This document shows, piece by piece, positions 23,144 to 28,293 of a stretch of 28,293 bases of DNA. Both the position numbers and the translations under genes were made by a program. Within the stretch, counting starts at the first letter, position 1; each line of letters opens with the position of its first letter. This DNA is from Pseudomonadota bacterium (GTDB lineage Bacteria > Pseudomonadota > Gammaproteobacteria > Xanthomonadales > Xanthomonadaceae), in assembly GCA_023390905.1 (NCBI GenBank), contig JAEWBY010000018.1:1-28293 (forward strand). The letters run 5' to 3'. The notes below the pieces were generated by a model. That model saw only the letters and a list, made by a program, of their open reading frames with translations, was not told the origin of the DNA and ran no database searches.

Positions 23144-23556
23144 TAGCGCACCGTCCGGGTCACGAATTGGGTGGTGACGGACAGCTTGGCCGCGGCAAGA
23201 CGGAACGCCTCGCGCGCGATTTCCTCGCTGACGCCTTCGATTTCATAGATCATGCGGCCCGGCTGGATCTGCGCGACCCAGTACTCCACGTTGCCCTTAC
23301 CGGAGCCCATGCGGACTTCGATCGGCTTCTTGGTGATCGGCTTGTCGGGGAACACGCGGATCCACATCTTGCCGCCGCGCTTGACGTAACGGCTGATGGA
23401 ACGGCGGGCGGCCTCGATCTGGCGCGCGGTCAGCTGACCGTGCGCGGTGGCCTTCAGGCCGTACTCGCCGAAACTGACGAGGTTACCGTTCCAGCTCAGG
23501 CCTTCGTTCCGGCCCTTGTGCATCTTGCGGTATTTGGTTCGCTTCGGTTGCAACAT
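23143..23556 (-). CDS. rplP: 50S ribosomal protein L16
   Basis: Large-subunit protein near the A-site tRNA elbow; 137 aa (E. coli 136). It starts MLQPKRTKYRKMHKGRNEGL and contains GEYGLKATAHGQLTARQIEAAR, GGKMWIRVFPDKPITKKP and MGSGKGNVEYWVAQIQPG, the last including the region of the arginine hydroxylated in E. coli. A GAGGG box lies about 8 nt upstream. It is 2 nt after rpsC and overlaps rpmC by one base. Confidence 0.98.
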   Translation of the reverse strand: MLQPKRTKYRKMHKGRNEGLSWNGNLVSFGEYGLKATAHGQLTARQIEAARRSISRYVKRGGKMWIRVFPDKPITKKPIEVRMGSGKGNVEYWVAQIQPGRMIYEIEGVSEEIAREAFRLAAAKLSVTTQFVTRTVR

Positions 23557-23558
23557 GA

Positions 23559-24293
23559 TTATTCCCTCGCCTCGCGATCACGGCGCGGTCCGCGCGGACG
23601 GTCACTGCGCTCGTTGCGTTCGCTGCGCGGCGTGTCGTCCTGCTTCTCCTGGCCCACCTGGCTGAAATCGAAGATTTCGCCCTTGTAGACCCACACCTTG
23701 ATGCCGATGATGCCGTAGGTGGTCTTGGCTTCAGCGAAGCCGTAGTCGATGTCCGCACGCAGGGTGTGCAGCGGCACGCGGCCTTCGCGGTACCACTCGG
23801 AACGGGCGATTTCCGCACCATTCAAGCGGCCAGCCACGTTGACCTTGATGCCGAGCGCGCCCAGGCGCATCGCGTTGCCGACGGCGCGCTTCATCGCGCG
23901 GCGGAACATGATGCGGCGCTCCAGCTGCTGGGCGATGGATTCGGCCACCAGCTGCGCGTCGAGTTCGGGCTTGCGGACTTCGGTGACGTTGATGTGCGCG
24001 GGAACGCCCATCAGATCACTGACTTCCTTGCGCAGCTTCTCGATGTCCTCACCGCGCTTGCCAATCACCACGCCCGGACGGGCGGTGTGGATGGTGACGC
24101 GGGCGGTCTTGGCCGGACGCTCGATCAGGATCTTGGAAATGCCGGCCTGGGCGAGCTTCTTGCGAAGCATCTCGCGCACCTTGAGGTCCGCGGCCAGGTA
24201 GTCGGCGTAGTCGCGCTTGTTGGCGAACCACTTGGAGTTCCAGTCCTTGGCGATGCCCAGGCGGATTCCGGTCGGATGAACTTTGTGACCCAT
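23559..24293 (-). CDS. rpsC: 30S ribosomal protein S3
   Basis: mRNA-entry protein of the 30S head with helicase-associated function; 244 aa (E. coli 233). It starts MGHKVHPTGIRLGIAKDWNS, carries a KH domain with the VVIGKRGEDIEKLRKEV loop, and the C-terminal domain with NAMRLGALGIKVNVAGRLNG and AEIARSEWYREGRVPLHTLR. The last 30 residues are a charged tail rich in Arg, Asp and Glu (RSERNERSDRPRGPRRDRE), somewhat longer than in E. coli. A GAGGGC box precedes the ATG, which is 2 nt after rplV. Confidence 0.98.
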   Translation of the reverse strand: MGHKVHPTGIRLGIAKDWNSKWFANKRDYADYLAADLKVREMLRKKLAQAGISKILIERPAKTARVTIHTARPGVVIGKRGEDIEKLRKEVSDLMGVPAHINVTEVRKPELDAQLVAESIAQQLERRIMFRRAMKRAVGNAMRLGALGIKVNVAGRLNGAEIARSEWYREGRVPLHTLRADIDYGFAEAKTTYGIIGIKVWVYKGEIFDFSQVGQEKQDDTPRSERNERSDRPRGPRRDREARE

Positions 24294-24295
24294 AC

Positions 24296-24631
24296 TTATT
24301 TGCCCTCGCCCACGACCACGGTGATGTGGCTGGTGCGCTTCAGAATGCGGGTACCACGGCCCTTGGCACGGGCCATGAAACGCTTCAGCACCGGACCTTC
24401 GTCGACCATGATGGTCTTGACCTTCAGCTCGTCGACGTCGGCACCCTGGTTGTTCTCGGCGTTGGCAATCGCCGACTCCACCACCTTCTTGATCAGGTGG
24501 GCAGCCTTCTTGTCCGAGAACTTCAGCAGGTTGACGGCGCGTTCGGCCGACAGACCGCGCACCTGATCAGCGACCAGGCGGGCCTTCTGCGGGGAGATGC
24601 GCGCGGTGCGCAGGATGGCTTTCGCTTCCAT
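24296..24631 (-). CDS. rplV: 50S ribosomal protein L22
   Basis: Protein lining the peptide exit tunnel; 111 aa (E. coli 110). The core MEAKAILRTARISPQKARLV, NLLKFSDKKAAHLIKKVVES and the tunnel-loop hairpin MVDEGPVLKRFMARAKGRG are present. Two ATGs compete: the one at 24637 (adding Met-Thr) is only 2 nt from the AGGAG box, whereas the one at 24631 has 8-nt spacing and gives the usual MEAKAI start, so the second is chosen. It follows rpsS and is 2 nt before rpsC. Confidence 0.97.
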   Translation of the reverse strand: MEAKAILRTARISPQKARLVADQVRGLSAERAVNLLKFSDKKAAHLIKKVVESAIANAENNQGADVDELKVKTIMVDEGPVLKRFMARAKGRGTRILKRTSHITVVVGEGK

Positions 24632-24643
24632 TGTCATCTCTCC

Positions 24644-24919
24644 TTACTTCTTGCCGCCGGCTTTCTTGTCGCCACCGTGGCCCTTGAAGGTACGGGTGAC
24701 GGCAAATTCGCCGAGCTTGTGGCCGACCATGTTCTCGTTGACGAGCACCGGAACATGGTTCTTGCCGTTATGGATGGCGATCGTGAAACCCACCATTTCC
24801 GGCAGGATCATCGAACGGCGCGACCAGGTCTTGATCGGCTTCTTGCTACCGCCCGCAGCTTCCACCTTCTTGACCAGGTGGTGATCGACGAACGGGCCCT
24901 TCTTGAGTGAACGTGCCAT
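24644..24919 (-). CDS. rpsS: 30S ribosomal protein S19
   Basis: Head protein contacting S13 and the A-site region; 91 aa (E. coli 92). MARSLKKGPFVDHHLVKKVE, TWSRRSMILPEMVGFTIAIH and the NENMVGHKLGEFAVTRTFKG signature match the family; the end is lysine-rich (GGDKKAGGKK). A TAGGGG box precedes the ATG, within the 6-nt gap and the rplB end. Confidence 0.98.
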   Translation of the reverse strand: MARSLKKGPFVDHHLVKKVEAAGGSKKPIKTWSRRSMILPEMVGFTIAIHNGKNHVPVLVNENMVGHKLGEFAVTRTFKGHGGDKKAGGKK

Positions 24920-24925
24920 GGTCGA

Positions 24926-25753
24926 TTAGCCCCTACGATCGCGGACGATGAATTGCTGAGTGCGCTTGTTCTTGCGCGTCTTGTAACCCTTGGTCGGAAC
25001 GCCCCACGGCGTGACCGGATGCGGGTTGCCCTGGCCGGCCTTGGCCTCACCACCACCGTGCGGGTGATCCACCGGGTTCATGGCGGCGCCGCGAACGGTC
25101 GGGCGGACACCACGCCAGCGCTTGGCGCCGGCCTTGCCCAGCTTCTCGAGGCTGTGCTCGTCGTTGCCGACTTCACCGACGGTGGCGCGGCATTCGACCT
25201 GCACCTTGCGCATTTCACCCGAACGCAGGCGCAGCGTGGCAAAGCCCTGCTCGCGCGCGACCAGCTGCACGCCGGCGCCGGCGGCGCGGGCGATCTGGGC
25301 GCCCTTGCCCGGCTTCAGTTCGATGCCGTGCACGGTGGTACCGACCGGGATGTTGCGCAGCGGCAGCGTGTTGCCGACCTTGATCGGCGCGTCGCTGCCG
25401 GCGATGACCTGGTCACCGGCCTTCAGGCCCTTCGGGGCGATGATGTAGCGGCGCTCGCCGTCGACATAGCACAGCAGCGCGATGTGCGCGGTGCGGTTCG
25501 GGTCGTACTCGATGCGCTCCACGCGTGCCGGAATGCCTTCCTTGTCACGCTTGAAGTCGATCAGGCGATAGTGCTGCTTGTGACCGCCGCCGATGTGGCG
25601 GGTGGTGATGCGACCGTGGTTGTTGCGGCCACCGGTCTTGCTCTGCTTTTCGAGCAGCGCCGCGTGCGGCGCACCCTTGTGCAGGTCGGGCGTCACCACG
25701 CGGACCGCGGAACGGCGACCGGCGGAGGTGGGTTTGAATTTCATCAATGGCAT
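24926..25753 (-). CDS. rplB: 50S ribosomal protein L2
   Basis: Highly conserved large-subunit protein needed for subunit association and near the peptidyl transferase centre; 275 aa (E. coli 273). It starts MPLMKFKPTSAGRRSAVRVV; the OB-like domain spans about 60-130 and the SH3-like domain about 135-200. The signature MNPVDHPHGGGE (225-236), with the conserved His230, is intact, and the basic tail GYKTRKNKRTQQFIVRDRRG ends it. GAGG lies about 10 nt before the ATG at 25753. It is 11 nt after rplW. Confidence 0.98.
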   Translation of the reverse strand: MPLMKFKPTSAGRRSAVRVVTPDLHKGAPHAALLEKQSKTGGRNNHGRITTRHIGGGHKQHYRLIDFKRDKEGIPARVERIEYDPNRTAHIALLCYVDGERRYIIAPKGLKAGDQVIAGSDAPIKVGNTLPLRNIPVGTTVHGIELKPGKGAQIARAAGAGVQLVAREQGFATLRLRSGEMRKVQVECRATVGEVGNDEHSLEKLGKAGAKRWRGVRPTVRGAAMNPVDHPHGGGEAKAGQGNPHPVTPWGVPTKGYKTRKNKRTQQFIVRDRRG

Positions 25754-25764
25754 GTGGGTCTACC

Positions 25765-26061
25765 TCAGGCCTTGGCCGTAACGTCGATGGCCTGGCCTTC
25801 AGCCAGACGCACGTACGCCTTGCGCCAGTCGCCGCGGCGGCCGTTGCGGAAACGGAAGGACTTGTTCTTGCCCTTGACGTTCACGACATTGACCGCTTCG
25901 ACCTTGACGTCGAACAACTTTTCCACGGCTGCCTTGACGTCAGCTTTGGTTGCATCGTTCGAAACTTCGAAGACGTATTGATTGGAAACTTCCTGCAGGC
26001 GCGCCGTCTTTTCGGACACACGCGGAGCACGCAGCACGCTGAAAATCTTCTCGTTGCTCAT
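25765..26061 (-). CDS. rplW: 50S ribosomal protein L23
   Basis: Tunnel-exit protein that docks trigger factor and SRP; 98 aa (E. coli 100). It starts MSNEKIFSVLRAPRVSEKTA; FEVSNDATKADVKAAVEKLF and VNVVNVKGKNKSFRFRNGRRGDWRKAYV are typical. The frame reaches a GTG at 26070, but the ATG at 26061 is 8 nt from an AGGAG box and overlaps the rplD stop by four bases (ATGA), so it is the start. Translational coupling with rplD is likely. Confidence 0.97.
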   Translation of the reverse strand: MSNEKIFSVLRAPRVSEKTARLQEVSNQYVFEVSNDATKADVKAAVEKLFDVKVEAVNVVNVKGKNKSFRFRNGRRGDWRKAYVRLAEGQAIDVTAKA

Positions 26062-26663
26062 GCCAGCCACTCCTCGATCTTCTTGATGGCATCGGCGGTC
26101 ACCACGACGCTGTCGGCACCCACCAGGGCGACCGGATCCAGGCCCTGCACGTCACGGACCTGCACGTACGGCAGGTTGCGCGCGGACAGGTACAGATGCT
26201 CGGAAGCGTCTTCGGTGACGATCAGCGGGCGCTGACCGACTTCCAGACCCTTCAGCTTGTCGATCAGCGTCCTGGTCTTGGTGGCGTCGAGATCTAACGC
26301 ATCGACCACCTTCAGGCGGTTCTGGCGGTTCAGTTCCGACAGGATCGCGCAGATGGCTGCGCGATACATCTTGCGGTTGACCTTCTGGTCGAAGCTGCGC
26401 GGCTTGGCCGCGAAGGTCACGCCGCCGCCGACGAAGATCGGCGCGGTCAGCGCACCGTGACGGGCACCGCCGCCCTTCTGCTTCTTCGACTTCTTGGTGG
26501 TGCCGTTGACTTCGGCGCGGGTCTTCTGCGCCTTGGTACCGGCACGACCGGCATTGCGGTAGGCAACGACCACCTGGTGGACCAGGTCTTCGCTGAATTC
26601 ACGACCGAACACGGCGTCGGAAACCGACAGCTTGTTGGCGCTACCTGTGATGGCTAGTTCCAT
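26058..26663 (-). CDS. rplD: 50S ribosomal protein L4
   Basis: Tunnel-lining protein, 201 aa, the same length as in E. coli, where it is also the autogenous regulator of the S10 operon (translation and attenuation in the leader). The start MELAITGSANKLSVSD is at the ATG at 26663, with GAGGAG about 7 nt upstream; the frame extends five codons further without resemblance. The long basic loop that reaches into the tunnel is at about 45-72 (TKKSKKQKGGGARHG), followed by VNRKMYRAAICAILSEL. It overlaps rplW by 4 nt. Confidence 0.98.
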   Translation of the reverse strand: MELAITGSANKLSVSDAVFGREFSEDLVHQVVVAYRNAGRAGTKAQKTRAEVNGTTKKSKKQKGGGARHGALTAPIFVGGGVTFAAKPRSFDQKVNRKMYRAAICAILSELNRQNRLKVVDALDLDATKTRTLIDKLKGLEVGQRPLIVTEDASEHLYLSARNLPYVQVRDVQGLDPVALVGADSVVVTADAIKKIEEWLA

Positions 26664-26674
26664 TGTCGTACTCC

Positions 26675-27328
26675 TCAACCCTTGCTCGCCGGACGGACGA
26701 TCACGTCGCCGCCAGCCGCACCCGGCACGGCACCGCGAACGGCAATCAGACCGCGCTCGGCATCGACGCGGACGACTTCCAAGTTCTGGGTGCTCTGGGT
26801 GACGGCGCCCATGTGGCCGGACATCTTCTTGCCCGGGAACACGCGGCCCGGCGTCTGACGCTGACCCAGCGAACCCGGCGCGCGATGCGACAGCGAGTTA
26901 CCGTGGGTGGCGTCGCCCATGGTGAAGTTCCAGCGCTTGATGGTGCCCTGGAAGCCCTTGCCCTTGGTCACGCCCTGGACGTCGACCTTCTGGCCCACTT
27001 CAAAGATGTCGGCCTTGATTTCGCCGCCGACGGTGAAGTCGCCCAGCTTGTCGGCTTCCACGCGCAGTTCCCACAGACCGCGACCGGCTTCGACCTTGGC
27101 CTTGGCCAAGTGTCCGGCGACCGGCTTGGTCACCAGCGAGGCGCGACGGTTGCCCACGGCCACCTGCACGGCGGTGTAGCCGTCGGTTTCCTGGGTCTTG
27201 ATCTGGGTGATGCGATTCGGGGTGGCTTCGATCAGCGTCACCGGGATGGACTTGCCATCTTCGGTGAACACACGGGTCATGCCAGCCTTGCGGCCGACGA
27301 GACCCAACGAATATTTCTTCGCGGTCAT
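26675..27328 (-). CDS. rplC: 50S ribosomal protein L3
   Basis: Early-assembly large-subunit protein whose central extension approaches the peptidyl transferase centre; 217 aa (E. coli 209). It starts MTAKKYSLGLVGRKAGMTRV; the GFQGTIKRWNFTMGDATHGN and SHRAPGSLGQRQTPGRVFPG signatures are present, the latter with Gln156/Gln158 in the region methylated by PrmB in E. coli. TGAGGCC precedes the ATG. It is 11 nt after rpsJ and 11 nt before rplD. Confidence 0.98.
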   Translation of the reverse strand: MTAKKYSLGLVGRKAGMTRVFTEDGKSIPVTLIEATPNRITQIKTQETDGYTAVQVAVGNRRASLVTKPVAGHLAKAKVEAGRGLWELRVEADKLGDFTVGGEIKADIFEVGQKVDVQGVTKGKGFQGTIKRWNFTMGDATHGNSLSHRAPGSLGQRQTPGRVFPGKKMSGHMGAVTQSTQNLEVVRVDAERGLIAVRGAVPGAAGGDVIVRPASKG

Positions 27329-27339
27329 GGTCGTTGGCC

Positions 27340-27651
27340 TCAGGTCAGCTTGATCTGGACGTCGACGCCGGCTGCGAGCTCGAGCTTCATCAGCGCGTCC
27401 ACGGTCTTGTCGTTGGGATCGACGATGTCGAGCACGCGCTTGTGCGTGCGGGTTTCGTACTGGTCGCGAGCGTCCTTGTCGACGTGCGGGGATACCAGGA
27501 CGGTGTAGCGTTCGATCTTGGTCGGCAGCGGGATCGGGCCGCGCACTTGCGCGCCAGTCCGCTTGGCCGTCTCAACGATCTCGCTGGCCGAGCGGTCGAT
27601 CAAGCGATGATCGTACGCCTTGAGCCGGATTCGGATCTTTTGGTCCGCCAT
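27340..27651 (-). CDS. rpsJ: 30S ribosomal protein S10 (NusE)
   Basis: Head protein of the 30S subunit that also acts as NusE in transcription antitermination and transcription-translation coupling with NusG; 103 aa, the same length as in E. coli. It starts MADQKIRIRLKAYDHRLIDR; the signature GPIPLPTKIERYTVLVSPHVDKDARDQYE region and the end KLELAAGVDVQIKLT are intact. AAGGAA lies about 8 nt before the ATG. It is the first gene of the ribosomal cluster in this window and has a leader of about 170 nt from the best promoter. Confidence 0.98.
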   Translation of the reverse strand: MADQKIRIRLKAYDHRLIDRSASEIVETAKRTGAQVRGPIPLPTKIERYTVLVSPHVDKDARDQYETRTHKRVLDIVDPNDKTVDALMKLELAAGVDVQIKLT

Positions 27652-27751
27652 GACGGTGTTCCTTCGTTAAAGAGCGACGGGCGCGGCTTCTGGGATGCCT
27701 TGCCCCGGTGAGGTCCAGACGTTCAGCCCCATGTCGTTTCGTGGCGTGCAC

Positions 27752-27772
27752 AAAACAAAGGGCCTTTCGGCC
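27752..27772 (-). promoter_or_regulatory. Second hairpin with T-rich tail in S10 leader
   Basis: GGCC-GAAA-GGCC is read on the minus strand (27761-27772), a short stem with a GNRA loop, followed by CTTTGTTTTG. It lies about 100 nt before rpsJ. It is a candidate pause or attenuation site by analogy to L4 control of the E. coli S10 leader; the short stem makes this uncertain. Confidence 0.4.
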
Positions 27773-27787
27773 TGGGGATTCATCCTG

Positions 27788-27822
27788 AAAAACTGGGCAG
27801 GCCGGTAAACCGGCCCGCCCAG
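27788..27822 (-). terminator. Terminator-like hairpin at the start of the S10 leader
   Basis: CTGGGC/GCCCAG outer arms (27793-27798 and 27817-27822) and GGCCGG/CCGGCC inner arms (27800-27805 and 27810-27815) form a 13-bp stem with a 4-nt loop, followed on the minus strand by five T (A run at 27788-27792). The 27799/27816 position is G-U in minus-strand RNA but an A-C mismatch on the other strand, so the element works in the rpsJ direction. It begins about where the transcript from 27830-27858 would start. Confidence 0.75.
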
Positions 27823-27829
27823 ACAGAAA

Positions 27830-27858
27830 AGTATAGAACGCGTGACTGGCCCCGTCAA
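27830..27858 (-). promoter_or_regulatory. Main S10 operon promoter
   Basis: On the minus strand TTGACG (27853-27858) and TATACT (27830-27835) are separated by exactly 17 nt, each matching 5 of 6 sigma70 consensus positions. Transcription would start near 27823, about 170 nt before the rpsJ ATG. Confidence 0.85.
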
Positions 27859-28020
27859 GCGGGGCATCCATCCATCAAGGACGGTGGCACGCGACTCTCC
27901 TTGTCTGGCGAACACGAAGCACTCCCTGTGCTTCTTTTCGCGGTATCGCCGGCGAGCCTCCCAGGGGGCGCCAGCGTGGGTATTGCGGTCCGATGGCCAG
28001 TCAGGCCGTCGGGGGCGCGC

Positions 28021-28029
28021 ATCATAGCA
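28021..28029 (-). promoter_or_regulatory. Upstream extended -10 promoter of S10 leader
   Basis: TGC-TATGAT is read on the minus strand, an extended -10 element, followed by a very GC-rich discriminator (GCGCGCCCC) of the kind seen in stringently controlled promoters. An A run (six A) lies just upstream; TTGCTG 19 nt upstream is only a weak -35. It would add about 190 nt to the leader. Confidence 0.55.
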
Positions 28030-28126
28030 GTTTTTTGCAGGATTGCAGCAAATCTGCATCGGCGGGAGCTGTTGTCTCCCTGCGCGCCGGATTGCAGGTT
28101 CCAGGCTTGACGCCTTCGCCCTGCGA

Positions 28127-28156
28127 CTGCACCCGCGCCGGACGGCACGGGTGCAG
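28127..28156 (-). terminator. Possible terminator hairpin after tuf
   Basis: CTGCACCCG (28127-28135) and CGGGTGCAG (28148-28156) form a 9-bp perfect stem with a 12-nt interior that can itself pair. It begins 8 nt after the tuf stop, but no T run follows, so termination is only suggested by position. Confidence 0.45.
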
Positions 28157-28164
28157 CGGCTACA

Positions 28165-28293
28165 TCACTTGATGATCTTGGCGACCACGCCGGCGCCGAC
28201 GGTACGGCCACCTTCGCGGATGGCGAAACGCAGGCCTTCGTCCATCGCCACCGGGTTGATGAGCGTCACCACCATCTTCACGTTGTCGCCCGG
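28165..28293 (-). CDS. tuf: Elongation factor Tu, C-terminal end (partial)
   Basis: The last 42 codons and the TGA of EF-Tu, which delivers aminoacyl-tRNA to the ribosome. Readable sequence begins [20 protein letters not shown] and ends with the family signature [21 protein letters not shown], part of beta-barrel domain 3. The 5' part lies beyond the right edge of the window. Its position just upstream of rpsJ on the same strand matches the str-S10 order (rpsL-rpsG-fusA-tuf-rpsJ). Confidence 0.97.

Larger units (their letters stand above)
27652..28164 (-). other. tuf-rpsJ intergenic region (S10 leader)
   Basis: This 513-nt gap holds no conserved gene. On the minus strand, from tuf towards rpsJ, it contains: a hairpin after tuf (28127-28156), a GGGAG/CTCCC repeat (28064-28080), an extended -10 promoter (28021-28029), a GAAGCAC/GTGCTTC hairpin (27916-27934, followed by TTTT on the plus strand), a consensus-like promoter (27830-27858), a terminator-like hairpin (27788-27822) and a small GAAA-loop hairpin (27752-27772). 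Two short reading frames (27855-27890 and 27667-27732) are possible but unproven. Confidence 0.75.

Noticed and set aside
27916..27938. Plus-strand terminator (7-bp stem plus TTTT)
   Set aside because: It has the right form, but no plus-strand gene lies upstream to be terminated, so it is listed only as part of the S10 leader region.

Overview
This window is from a high-GC gammaproteobacterium, most likely family Lysobacteraceae/Xanthomonadaceae (Lysobacter, Luteimonas, Stenotrophomonas or Xanthomonas relatives). That placement rests on remembered resemblance of the proteins, not on a search: L2, L16, L22 and S8 read like their Xanthomonas orthologues, the amidase closely resembles the Stenotrophomonas peptide amidase, and rpmJ is missing from the spc/alpha junction.

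Layout. Positions 1-7.8 kb hold housekeeping and accessory genes: an amidohydrolase N-terminal fragment (+); on the minus strand mdh, a class I aminotransferase, and a pair made of a 75-aa membrane protein and a cyclophilin; then on the plus strand typA/bipA, a DUF2127-like membrane protein and a lipoprotein amidase. Positions 7.9-11.4 kb hold one large c-di-GMP sensor protein (CHASE, three PAS, GGDEF, EAL). From 11.4 to 13.4 kb on the minus strand lie class II DAHP synthase and dsbB.

Positions 13.5-27.7 kb are a contiguous minus-strand S10-spc-alpha ribosomal cluster of 27 genes, from rpsJ to rplQ, ending at a strong intrinsic terminator (about 13436-13467). The 3' end of tuf enters at the right edge, so the str-S10 order tuf-rpsJ is kept. 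The cluster supplies ribosomal proteins of both subunits, the SecY translocon channel and the RNA polymerase alpha subunit. The S10 and spc parts are fused, with only 15 nt between rpsQ and rplN. Larger gaps occur at rpsN/rpsH, rplR/rpsE, secY/rpsM, rpsD/rpoA and rpoA/rplQ, and all of them contain inverted repeats.

The protein-coding content is conventional and I see no new multi-gene system: no CRISPR array, prophage, toxin-antitoxin locus, insertion sequence, tRNA or rRNA. The parts worth a second look are non-coding: the S10 leader (a good promoter followed at once by a terminator-like hairpin whose G-U pair forms only in the minus-strand RNA), the repeat-filled rpsN/rpsH gap with a candidate internal promoter, and the intercistronic hairpins of the alpha and spc segments. 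Promoter and hairpin calls were made by eye.
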